Of a stretch of 64,000 bases of DNA, positions 26,285 through 34,807 are shown piece by piece. Each line of letters begins with the position of its first letter. Within the stretch, counting starts at the first letter, position 1. Both the position numbers and the translations under genes were made by a program. The stretch is taken from positions 620,001 to 684,000 of the forward strand of contig NZ_BAABRO010000002.1 of assembly GCF_039545035.1 (NCBI RefSeq), in the 5' to 3' direction. The notes under the pieces were generated by a model. It had not been told where the DNA came from. It searched no databases and worked only from the letters and a program-made list of their open reading frames with translations. This DNA comes from Novipirellula caenicola (GTDB lineage Bacteria > Planctomycetota > Planctomycetia > Pirellulales > Pirellulaceae).

Positions 26285-28906
26285 ATGCGATTGACCCTTC
26301 GCACCCTGCTGGCTTACCTGGACAACACCCTCGACCCAACGGACGCCGAATCGCTGCGAGTGAAGGTTGCCGAGAGCAGTTTTGCGGGGCAATTGGTCCA
26401 GCGGATTCGTACCAATTTGGCCAAGCCCAACTTGTCCGCTCCCGCTCCCGATGCGGTCGGCCCGATCGAAGAAGCCAACGTGATCAGCGAATACCTGGAC
26501 AGCACGTTGTCAGCGGAACAGATATCGGAAATCGAACGAGCGTGTCTCGAGTCGGACCAACAGCTCGCCGAAGCGGCGGCATGTCATCAAATTCTGACTT
26601 TGGTGTTGGGCAAAACAGCCGAGGTATCGCCCGAGCTGCGTCAACGGATCTACGCGTTGCCCGATCGCGACATCGCGGATTTGGCGACCGCAGGCAGTTT
26701 TTCATCGGTGGCATTGCCCGATGCCGAGCCGACGCAGGTCAGTCCTCAGCCGGTATCGGATATTGAAGTGCCGACGGGAGACCAGCAATCCGAACTCGAT
26801 GCGATCCACGAAGCGGCGACTCAGTCCAACACAGCACATCCCGGCGGAGTTGTCCAACCGGTCGGACCTGGCGATTCAGGGGTTTCCGATGCACCGACTC
26901 GAATCCGTCAATCGGACGCGTTAGAGGTTCGTCGGCGTGACGCCATGATGCACACGGGTCGCCCGCGATCGGCGCTCGAGGCGGCACAGATGTACGGCGG
27001 CTCGATACGAACCAGCCGGATCGCGCCATGGTTGGTTTCATTGGCACTTGCCGCGGTGTTGCTATTTGCACTTGTCCGCATCTTTGAACCGCTCGTGAAT
27101 CGATCCACCGTCGCCGACGCGGATTTGGGGCCGACGTGGACCGACTTGCAAACGGATGATTCGCCGTCGCCCGTCGAACCGATCACCGAGCCCAGCAAGG
27201 AGATCGAAGTTTCGGCAAGCGATGCGCCGGCGATGGTTCCCGTCGGCACTCCGGGACGCGAGATGACCCCGGACGCCGAGTCGCGCAGCGGAACCTCGCC
27301 CACCGAGAACCTGCCTGCGTCCTCGACGCTGCCAGCACCGGTGGGCAACGCGACGCCAGAGGCACCAAGTGCCGAAAGTGATCCGATGGCACCACCGGCT
27401 CCCGCCAGTGTCGGCACCGATTCACGGCCTGGCGGAACCAGCGAAGTGATGCCACCGCCCAAGCCCCAGATCGACTCCGAGACCTCGGTCAAATCGGATT
27501 CGCCGATCAAACCTGATTCGGAGGTCAAAAGTGACGCGACCGCAGGAGTCACCGGCAGCCCTAGTTCTCCTGCACCTCGCAGCGATGTCGACATCCCGGC
27601 CGTGACCGAACTGCCTGCCGGTGAGTCACCTGCGGTAGCCGATTCGGCCACCGACAGCACCGCGGGTGATTCCCCATCTGAAACGATGGCCGCCGATCCG
27701 GACGGCGGCGCTCCGCCCACGGTAGAAGAAATCAGCGATCCCAAGGTTCCCGCTGCCGACACCGCGAAGGCTGCGAAAGTGGCTGTTGCCAAGGTGACGA
27801 CGGATACCGCACTCGTTTTTGCAATCGGCGATGATGAAACCCCAGTTCAAATCAACAAGGATGACGTGATCCAGACGCAGCAGTCCATCGTCTGTGCTCC
27901 GACCTATCGTGTTCGGATAGACACCGTCGACGACATGGCGGTGACTTTGGTCGGTCCGGCCAAGGTACAGTGGACTCGCGATGGCAGCGAAAAACCGCTG
28001 CTGCATGTTGATCACGGCCGCATCTTGCTCGAGGCGATCAAACCAGGCGCTTCGATTGACGTGCGGATCAATGGCAAATCGCTGACGCTCAAGTTCCCCG
28101 GGATCGAATCGCTCGTCGCCATGACCATGGTCCATTTTCGGGCGCCCGGTTTTGATCCGTTAAAGAAAGAAAATCACATCAATACCGTGGGGGTGTTCGT
28201 CGCTCAGGGCAGCGTTGGATTGTCCGACGGCGAGAATACGACCGATCTGGCGACGGGGCAGCGTTGGGTGCAACGCGGTGATGAACCCGCCGTCACATCA
28301 GAGTCGAAAACCCCACTCGATTGGATCATTCCGCCGGATCCGAATGACCAATCGCTCGAATCGTCGGCGCGAGAAGCGTTGCTGGGTTTGATGATTCCGG
28401 ACCAGCCGGTTGAAATTTCGCTGCGTGAAGCAACGATGTTCCGACGCAGCGAGGCGGGTGCCTTGGCCGCTCGGACGTTGTTGGCACTGGGACGCCCCGA
28501 TGTATTCTTTGGTGGCGACGGAATGCTCAGCCAAGCGGACCAGCGTTCGTATTGGAGCGATCACTACGTCGCACTGCAAAACGCGATCGACCGTGACGCG
28601 AGTACTGCGGAACAAGTCAAACAGGCGATCGAGCGGATGGACCAGGGCAATGCCAAAACGTTGTTCCAATTGCTGGTTGGTTTTTCACAAAAACAGCTCG
28701 AAGAAGGCGCCGACGCGCTGCTGGTTCGCAGCCTTGATTCGCCATCCATGTCGGTCCGTGCACTCGCATTGGAAAATTTGCGAAAAATCACCGGCGTGAC
28801 GCTCAGTTTCCGCCCTGAACAGGACAATGCGGCACGACGTGGTCAAGCGATCAAGAAATGGGAAGCTCGCCAACGCAAAGGTGACATTCGCTGGGCCACG
28901 CCCTAG
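26285..28906 (+). CDS. Membrane-anchored FecR-like protein with long disordered linker
   Basis: An 873-residue protein; ATG at 26285. The cytoplasmic N-terminus (to about residue 245) has two related segments, LLAYLDNTLDPTDAESLR and ISEYLDSTLSAEQISEIE, that look like the helical anti-sigma/zinc-finger-type regions of planctomycete regulators but lack a Cys/His zinc site. One transmembrane helix follows (APWLVSLALAAVLLFALV, residues ~247-265). Residues ~285-515 are Pro/Ser/Glu/Asp-rich and probably disordered. The periplasmic region from ~520 (VFAIGDDETPVQINKDDVI ... VDHGRILLEAIKPGASIDVRI ... GVFVAQGSVGLSDGENTTDLATGQRW) is a FecR-like beta domain. The C-terminus is helical. Possibly a signal sensor, but no sigma factor gene is adjacent. 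Confidence 0.6.
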   Translation: MRLTLRTLLAYLDNTLDPTDAESLRVKVAESSFAGQLVQRIRTNLAKPNLSAPAPDAVGPIEEANVISEYLDSTLSAEQISEIERACLESDQQLAEAAACHQILTLVLGKTAEVSPELRQRIYALPDRDIADLATAGSFSSVALPDAEPTQVSPQPVSDIEVPTGDQQSELDAIHEAATQSNTAHPGGVVQPVGPGDSGVSDAPTRIRQSDALEVRRRDAMMHTGRPRSALEAAQMYGGSIRTSRIAPWLVSLALAAVLLFALVRIFEPLVNRSTVADADLGPTWTDLQTDDSPSPVEPITEPSKEIEVSASDAPAMVPVGTPGREMTPDAESRSGTSPTENLPASSTLPAPVGNATPEAPSAESDPMAPPAPASVGTDSRPGGTSEVMPPPKPQIDSETSVKSDSPIKPDSEVKSDATAGVTGSPSSPAPRSDVDIPAVTELPAGESPAVADSATDSTAGDSPSETMAADPDGGAPPTVEEISDPKVPAADTAKAAKVAVAKVTTDTALVFAIGDDETPVQINKDDVIQTQQSIVCAPTYRVRIDTVDDMAVTLVGPAKVQWTRDGSEKPLLHVDHGRILLEAIKPGASIDVRINGKSLTLKFPGIESLVAMTMVHFRAPGFDPLKKENHINTVGVFVAQGSVGLSDGENTTDLATGQRWVQRGDEPAVTSESKTPLDWIIPPDPNDQSLESSAREALLGLMIPDQPVEISLREATMFRRSEAGALAARTLLALGRPDVFFGGDGMLSQADQRSYWSDHYVALQNAIDRDASTAEQVKQAIERMDQGNAKTLFQLLVGFSQKQLEEGADALLVRSLDSPSMSVRALALENLRKITGVTLSFRPEQDNAARRGQAIKKWEARQRKGDIRWATP

Positions 28907-29271
28907 GCACTGTCTGAGAACGCATCAGAGGCGGAAACCTGGTAGCGGAATTCGTGAACGGCTTGTTGAATTAATCCAAATGCAAAGCGCAACAATGAGC
29001 CGTGGGCCGTAAGGCACCGGGTACTGCGTGGGACCCGGCCGCTGACGCGTCACGGCTCAATAAATCAACAAGTCGTGAAGAATTTCGATATCCCAATGAC
29101 TTATGTCATGCTGCCGAAAGTCTTGACGACTTCCGCTACGGTTTCAGACAGAGCCTAGTCTGCGTCAGCTCGCTGTGAGTTTTGAGACCGGTTCTTGAGA
29201 TCGGTGCGGGGAAAGCCTGTACTGTCCGCGGAACTTGCCCGCTAATCTTACTTGCCGAACGCTCGATGATG
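28907..29271. other. Convergent spacer
   Basis: 365 bp between the FecR-like gene and the convergent GspE-like gene. It holds the hairpin element at 28997-29060; nothing else coding or structured was recognised. Confidence 0.6.
28997..29060. repeat. Dispersed hairpin element, copy A
   Basis: Outer arms GAGCCGTG (28997-29004) and CACGGCTC (29051-29058) enclose a CCGGGT...ACCCGG inner stem. The element at 49323-49384 is the same sequence in inverted orientation with a few changes (shared core GTAAGGCACCGGGT and GACCCGGCCGCT). The hairpin at 944-968 shares the inner core. Confidence 0.8.
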
Positions 29272-30876
29272 TTATCGCAGCGAGTCCGCGGCGACCGAGC
29301 CTGCCAAGACGTGCGATGCGACGACATCCGCAATCCGTGTTTCGCACGCGGGTTCGCTATGTCGCACTTCATACGCAATGATGTTTCCGTCATAGCCGGT
29401 GTCGCGACACGATGCACAACCGCTTGGAGCTGAAACCATCATGTCGCTTTCCAAGCCCAAACGCTCTGCGTCTTCGGGGTCGATCGGCTGCGATTGGCTA
29501 CATTGACGACATAATCGATTTAGCTTGTGATGCGAAATCACGGCAGATAAAACTTGGTTCAACTCTTGTTCTTCCAAACCGAGTTGTTTCAACCGGACGG
29601 GTGTCATCGCGGGGTCGGCGCTTTCGATCGTCGCAATCACTAATCGGCCCATTGCCGCTTCATACACTGCCGCTCGAGCGACGTCGTGGTTGTCAAGCTT
29701 GTCGATCGCAATCACATCCGGAGATTGCCGTGCTAACGAGTCAATCGCCGACATCTTGTCCAATCCCGCATGCTTACACAGCGATAGCTGATTGATCCCT
29801 TCGCAGGGAATCGAAACAGAATCCTCTAGCGTGCAAATCAATAGGCTTGGATCATTCAATTCCGCCAACAACGAATACAGCGTCGTCGTCTTGCCGCTTT
29901 GTCGTGGCCCTGCCAACACGATCAATCCGCTTCGTTTTTTCAGGACACTTCGAACCACTTCTCGTTGCGAACGTTGAAGCCCGAGTTGATCGATGTCCAC
30001 GGGCACGGATTGGCTGATCGTACGCGTCAGATTGAGCATCGTGCCCGAGGTGGCCGGACAAAACGAAGCGAAGATCGAAACGCGTTTCGCGCCTAATCGA
30101 ACGCGGAATTCACCCGATGCCGATGTGGATCGCAGACTCGCTCGCTCGCGATCTGGCAAATTCATTCGCGACGCGACTTGAGCCAGAATCTCGTTCCCTT
30201 CGACCCGACTTAGACTTTGTAACACATACATGCCTTTGGGCCCCCTGGCTCGGACCCGAAACGCGTGCTGATGCGGTTCGATGACGATCTGAGTGACCAA
30301 TTCTTGCACCAACGGACGCAGAATATGGGACAGTGGATTTTTCGACGCCATCGCCTTTGACGAATCATCGGGCGAGATCGGCATCGACAGCGGCGAGGGT
30401 TGCACAACCGGTTCACGCACCGACTCGGTTGCCGATCGCTTTGCGGCGTCCGTCGTGCTTAACTCGTCGCCATACAATGTATTGATCAAGCGATCCATCA
30501 CGGTCGCGGTCGCAAATAGCGGCTGCATTTGGCGACCAGTCAAGCGACGGATTTCGTCAGCCAACAGCAAACCATCAGGCTCGACCACTGCGACTTCGAC
30601 AATCTTTCCATCATCACTTAGCGGTGCCACTTGGTTCCGAAAACACCATTGGCTTGGCAATCGTTCCGCGATGCCGGGATCAATCGGCAGCGGTGCATCC
30701 TCGGGAGGATCAAAAAAGGGAAGTGCGTAATACTTCGCATACTGTTGAGCGAGTTCGGTGGTGACGTCGCGGCGTTGGACTTCGACATCAGCGGCAAGTC
30801 CCGAAAAATCGGCGTCCTCGATGGATCCGTCTTCGATCAATTCGACGGGCCCCACAGCATTGATTGATACAGACAT
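29272..30876 (-). CDS. GspE/PulE-like ATPase with degenerate Walker B and His box
   Basis: A 534-residue member of the type II secretion/type IV pilus assembly ATPase family. An N-terminal MshEN-like domain (QQYAKYYALPFF, ~residue 45) is followed by a low-complexity linker (~138-178) and the ATPase core. Walker A is normal (GPRQSGKTTT, from residue 323). The Asp box is LEDSVS where the family has IEDPVE. The Walker B region reads RQSPDVIAIDKLDN (383-396) where the family has RQDPDIIMVGEIRD, so the catalytic Glu is Lys393. The His box reads MGRLVIATIES (409-419) where TGHLVLSTLHT is expected, so both histidines are absent. The zinc-binding cysteines (456, 459, 487, 490) are kept. Selection for structure or ATP binding rather than hydrolysis seems likely. 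It lies 36 nt behind a pseudopilin-like gene. Confidence 0.82.
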   Translation of the reverse strand: MSVSINAVGPVELIEDGSIEDADFSGLAADVEVQRRDVTTELAQQYAKYYALPFFDPPEDAPLPIDPGIAERLPSQWCFRNQVAPLSDDGKIVEVAVVEPDGLLLADEIRRLTGRQMQPLFATATVMDRLINTLYGDELSTTDAAKRSATESVREPVVQPSPLSMPISPDDSSKAMASKNPLSHILRPLVQELVTQIVIEPHQHAFRVRARGPKGMYVLQSLSRVEGNEILAQVASRMNLPDRERASLRSTSASGEFRVRLGAKRVSIFASFCPATSGTMLNLTRTISQSVPVDIDQLGLQRSQREVVRSVLKKRSGLIVLAGPRQSGKTTTLYSLLAELNDPSLLICTLEDSVSIPCEGINQLSLCKHAGLDKMSAIDSLARQSPDVIAIDKLDNHDVARAAVYEAAMGRLVIATIESADPAMTPVRLKQLGLEEQELNQVLSAVISHHKLNRLCRQCSQSQPIDPEDAERLGLESDMMVSAPSGCASCRDTGYDGNIIAYEVRHSEPACETRIADVVASHVLAGSVAADSLR

Positions 30877-30912
30877 GGAATGAGTTCAACCGCAAAGTAA
30901 GTAGCGAAGGAA

Positions 30913-31410
30913 TTAACGCAAAACGGCAAGCGTCGAGACACGATTGATTCGCACGTGTTCCGCGTCGTGGGGCAAGATCGATGCAGAGACAGACGATTCA
31001 GTAGCGTCAAAACCATCGCCGTTAAAGGTGATCGCGTAGGGGCCGAATAGGGGCGCAGCACCAACGCGATGCAACCGCAGTTCCCATCCCGAAAACCGCC
31101 CGTCGAACTTCGACACCTTGATCTCGCCTACCGCAAAATAGGCTGGCGAAGGAATCGAAAGATCGAGATCGGCAAGACGGGTCGCGTAACGGCCGGTTCG
31201 CACAAAGTGCCGATGCTGCGAAAACTGAATATCCTCGAGATAATCAAACGCATTGGCGACTCGCGATCGCTCGACAAATCGTGCCTGCACCGCAAACCCG
31301 ACCGCCAATACCACCACGGAAAGAGCCAGCAGCAGGATCACATCGACCATCGCGAGACCTCGGTGAGATCGCGATCGACACAAACCAGCTCGCTTTGATT
31401 GAGTATTCAT
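30913..31410 (-). CDS. Pseudopilin-like membrane protein
   Basis: A 165-residue protein whose N-terminus looks like a class III prepilin: a basic leader (MNTQSKRAGLCRSRSHRG), Gly at -1, then LAMVDVILLLALSVVVLAVGF, a single hydrophobic helix. Position +5 is Asp rather than the usual Glu. After the helix, VERSRVANAFDYLEDIQFSQHRHFVRTGRYA continues as the amphipathic helix and first turn typical of GspG/PilE-like proteins, and the globular part is about 110 residues with no cysteines. It is the upstream gene of a two-gene unit with the degenerate GspE-like ATPase. Called from N-terminal pattern and context only. Confidence 0.65.
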   Translation of the reverse strand: MNTQSKRAGLCRSRSHRGLAMVDVILLLALSVVVLAVGFAVQARFVERSRVANAFDYLEDIQFSQHRHFVRTGRYATRLADLDLSIPSPAYFAVGEIKVSKFDGRFSGWELRLHRVGAAPLFGPYAITFNGDGFDATESSVSASILPHDAEHVRINRVSTLAVLR

Positions 31411-31573
31411 GGACCAACATCAGCAGAGTGAGAGACGCTGATGAAGGGATAGCTTAGAACCCAATCCATGTCGCCAACGATTCGCCGAATCGCCGTGAAC
31501 GAGTTGAAGTAATAGCGAGTCACTAGGGTTTGTACGAGCCACACGGATTAGAGACGCTGGTCGTGTTATGCGG

Positions 31574-31608
31574 AAAATAACAGCGGCACCGAATCGCGTT
31601 GCCGCTGT
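31574..31608 (-). terminator. Terminator downstream of clpB
   Basis: On the minus strand, ACAGCGGCA and TGCCGCTGT (9-bp perfect stem, 11-nt loop) are followed by TATTTTCC. It lies about 80 nt after the clpB stop. A second hairpin, GCCCGAG/CTCGGGC, lies between at 31622-31642. Confidence 0.7.
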
Positions 31609-31688
31609 CGCAAACCCATCAGCCCGAGTTTCAGTCTCGGGCCTCATTAATCACAGCCATTTCTATTCTGAGGCTGCCATTCAAATCG

Positions 31689-34334
31689 CTAGCTTCCCGA
31701 AAACACGTACTCGCCGTCCTGGAAATCGACTCGCACCGTGGTGCCTTCGGGATACGAACTTTTCAGCAGCGCGCTGGCCAATCGGTTCTGAACCTCGTTC
31801 TGGATCACGCGTTTCAGCGGCCGTGCACCGTACACCGGATCGTATCCCACCGATGCGATCTCATCGATCGCTGCTTCGGACACGTCCAATCGCAAACCAT
31901 TCTGCTCGAGTCGAGTTCCTAGCGCTCGCAGCTGCAGCTTAACAATCTGACGAATCTCTTGGCGATTGAGCGGCTTGAAGATGACGATGTCGTCGATTCG
32001 ATTCAAAAACTCTGGCAAAAACCGTGCACGCAGCGATTCTTGAACCGCTTCCTGCATCTCTTGCTCGTCGCCACCTTGTTCGGTGACCTGTTGAATCACT
32101 TGGCTACCCGCGTTGCTAGTCATCACGATGACGGAATTCGAAAAATCGACGGTGCGTCCATGACCATCGGTCAACCGGCCATCGTCAAGCACTTGCAACA
32201 GGATGTTAAACACGTCCGGGTGCGCTTTCTCCATCTCGTCAAGCAAGACGACTCCGTAGGGACGTCGCCGAACCGCTTCGGTCAACTTGCCTCCTTCTTC
32301 GTAACCGACGTATCCCGGAGGGGCGCCGATCAAACGCGCAACGCTGTGCCGCTCCATAAACTCGCTCATGTCAATTCGCACCATCGCTTGTTCATCATCG
32401 AACATCACTTCGGCGAGCGCTTTACATAATTCGGTTTTACCGACTCCGGTGGGCCCGAGGAACAGGAACGAACCGATCGGACGATTCGGGTCTTGCAACC
32501 CACTACGGCTACGCCGCACGGCGTCCGAGACAGATTTCACCGCTTCGTCTTGACCGATCACGCGTTGATGAAGCCGTTCTTCCATGACCAACAATTTCGC
32601 ACGTTCGGTTTCAAGCATCCGGCTCAGTGGGACTCCGGTCCACGCGCTGACCACTTCAGCAATCTCTTCCTCGGTGACATCATGGCGCAATAGCCGACGT
32701 TTATCCTCGTGGCTCTCGACGTCCTCTTTGGGAACCGCATCGCGTTGTTCGGCGTCATCGAGTTTGGATTGCAATTCGGTCAAACGAGCGCGGACCTCGA
32801 GCATCTCGCGATAAACATCTTCGGGACTTTCGCCACGCAATTGTTTTTGTTTGGCTTCCGAATCCAGTGTGGTAAAACGATGCTCGAGTCGCTCGACCTC
32901 TTGACGCACCGATTGAACGTCGTCGAGTCCCATTTTTTCCGCATCCCACTGCTCACGCAGACTCGCCAATTCATGGTTCAGTGATTCCATCTCACTTTCC
33001 ACTTCTTCGCGTTTCTCCACTGCGGATTCTTCGGTTTCATCGACAAGTTGCCGATGGGCGAGTTCGAGTTGACGCAAACGACGCTGCAGTCGATCGATTG
33101 GCTCGGGCACACTTTCTTTTTCCATCGCCAAACGGCTGGCTGCTTCGTCGACCAAGTCGATCGCCTTGTCCGGCAAAAAACGATCGGCGATGTAGCGGTT
33201 GGATAGATTCGCAGCGGCCACCAACGCGCTATCGGTGATCCGAACGCCGTGGTGCGATTCATAGCGAGATTTCAGACCTCGCAAAATCGCAATCGTGTCG
33301 TCGACCGTCGGTTCACCAACGTAAACCGGTTGGAAACGACGTTCTAGCGCGGCATCCTTTTCGATGTTCTGACGATACTCGTCCAGCGTCGTCGCTCCGA
33401 TGCATCGCAACACACCGCGGGCGAGTTCCGGCTTTAGCAGGTTCGCCGCGTCCGGCGATCCTTCGGCTTTGCCGGCGCCGACGACAAGATGCAATTCATC
33501 AATGAACAAGATCACTTGTCCATTGGCATCTTTGACCTCGCGGAGCACGGCTTTGAGTCGTTCTTCGAAGTCGCCTCGAAATTTGGCTCCGGCGACCAAC
33601 GCCCCCATATCGAGCGAAATGACTCGTTTGTCTTTAAGACTTTGCGGAACATCGCCTTCAAAAATACGCAGCGCCAAGCCTTCGGCGATCGCGGTTTTCC
33701 CCACCCCAGGCTGGCCGATCAGAACAGGGTTGTTTTTGGTTCGTCGCGACAAAACTTGAATCACACGTCGAATTTCGTTGTCACGGCCGATCACCGGATC
33801 CAACGTCCCCTTGGCCGCCAACTGCGTCAGATCGATTCCGTATTTTTCAAGCGCCTGGTAAGTGTCTTCGGCGTTTTGATCGGTCACACGCGCCGAGCCG
33901 CGCACTTCGCTCATCGCTTTGAGCACGTCGGCGTCGTCGACGCCGATCAGTTTCAACAGGTTGTTCGCCTTGCTCTCGACTTTGGCGATCCCAAGCAACA
34001 GATGCTCGGTGCTGACGTATTCGTCTTTCAATTGTGCCGCCACATCGGCTGCGGCGTCGAAGGTGCGCTGCAACGCGGGCGATATCCCGGGTTGGCGACC
34101 ACCGGAAACCGACGGCACTTTGCCCAATTCGCTTTGCACCAACTCCTTTAGCTTACCGGCATCGGCGTTCATCTTCTTTAGCATCGGTCGCGTGATGCCA
34201 TCGCTTTCGTCTAACATCGCGGCCAATAGATGCAGCGGCAAAATCTCAGGATTTCCAGACGATGCGGCCTGGGCCTGGGCCTCCGCTACCAGCGATTGTG
34301 CCTTCGTGGTGAGCTTATCAAATCGAAACGCCAT
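31689..34334 (-). CDS. clpB: Chaperone ClpB (Hsp100 disaggregase)
   Basis: Hexameric AAA+ disaggregase that works with DnaK to recover aggregated proteins. The 881-residue protein has the N-domain ([18 protein letters not shown]), the first AAA module with Walker A GQPGVGKT, a coiled-coil middle domain (about residues 410-530, with [14 protein letters not shown]), the second AAA module with [16 protein letters not shown] and the arginine-finger/sensor region SNAGSQVIQ, and the C-terminal small domain. I start at 34334 ([13 protein letters not shown]) because GAGGAG lies 11 nt upstream; the longer open frame to 34469 lacks that support. The gene lies downstream of dnaK on the same strand, 473 bp away. 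Confidence 0.97.
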   Translation of the reverse strand: MAFRFDKLTTKAQSLVAEAQAQAASSGNPEILPLHLLAAMLDESDGITRPMLKKMNADAGKLKELVQSELGKVPSVSGGRQPGISPALQRTFDAAADVAAQLKDEYVSTEHLLLGIAKVESKANNLLKLIGVDDADVLKAMSEVRGSARVTDQNAEDTYQALEKYGIDLTQLAAKGTLDPVIGRDNEIRRVIQVLSRRTKNNPVLIGQPGVGKTAIAEGLALRIFEGDVPQSLKDKRVISLDMGALVAGAKFRGDFEERLKAVLREVKDANGQVILFIDELHLVVGAGKAEGSPDAANLLKPELARGVLRCIGATTLDEYRQNIEKDAALERRFQPVYVGEPTVDDTIAILRGLKSRYESHHGVRITDSALVAAANLSNRYIADRFLPDKAIDLVDEAASRLAMEKESVPEPIDRLQRRLRQLELAHRQLVDETEESAVEKREEVESEMESLNHELASLREQWDAEKMGLDDVQSVRQEVERLEHRFTTLDSEAKQKQLRGESPEDVYREMLEVRARLTELQSKLDDAEQRDAVPKEDVESHEDKRRLLRHDVTEEEIAEVVSAWTGVPLSRMLETERAKLLVMEERLHQRVIGQDEAVKSVSDAVRRSRSGLQDPNRPIGSFLFLGPTGVGKTELCKALAEVMFDDEQAMVRIDMSEFMERHSVARLIGAPPGYVGYEEGGKLTEAVRRRPYGVVLLDEMEKAHPDVFNILLQVLDDGRLTDGHGRTVDFSNSVIVMTSNAGSQVIQQVTEQGGDEQEMQEAVQESLRARFLPEFLNRIDDIVIFKPLNRQEIRQIVKLQLRALGTRLEQNGLRLDVSEAAIDEIASVGYDPVYGARPLKRVIQNEVQNRLASALLKSSYPEGTTVRVDFQDGEYVFSGS

Positions 34335-34807
34335 GACAGAAAACTCCTCAACTATAGAAGCAGCACCACATCTTGCTCCAGCGTGGATCGCAGGTTGTGG
34401 CCGGGGGAGGATCCCAACACGCATCCCCCCCAAGAATGAACGTGTGCTAAGCAATGAGCGGTTGAACACTGCCGTAGCTGATTTCGTCGAGCACCGCGGC
34501 TCAATGCCAGAGCTACTTTGCTAAGCGGGTGTGTTTTTATAGCGATGCGGCAAAAGACCGCTCGGTCGGATTCGAACGTATTACTCGCTGCTTACTCGCT
34601 GCAACCGGGCGGCCTTTGCCGCATTGTCACGGAAGTAGATGCCATTGCGCCATCGCCGGATCAAAATCCTTTGGCAGGCATTTTTTTGCTAAATTTGTTT
34701 TGGCTTGGATAGCGGGTGAGCCCTACGCGGAGGGCTTCACCCGCTATTGATGTTGGAACATTCGCTGAGTCAAACTCAGCGAGTTCGCTTAGTCTTTGAC
34801 AGATCGT
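34335..34807. other. Spacer between dnaK and clpB
   Basis: 473 bp without a supported gene. It contains two strong hairpins (34709-34747 and 34762-34782) just after dnaK. No CIRCE element (TTAGCACTC-N9-GAGTGCTAA) was found in it or in front of dnaK. Confidence 0.6.
34709..34782. terminator. Two hairpins behind dnaK (possible U-less terminator)
   Basis: TCGCTGAGT (34762-34770), CAA, ACTCAGCGA (34774-34782) is a perfect 9-bp stem. ATAGCGGGTGAGCCCT (34709-34724) pairs with 34731-34747 with one bulged base around ACGCGG. Neither is followed by a T-run on the minus strand, so intrinsic termination is uncertain; they could instead stabilise the dnaK mRNA 3' end. Confidence 0.5.

Noticed and set aside
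26908-27792. 294-codon frame opposite the proline/serine-rich linker of the FecR-like protein
   Set aside because: The Ser/Gly/Ala-rich product is what the complement of a biased coding stretch produces; there is no start signal.
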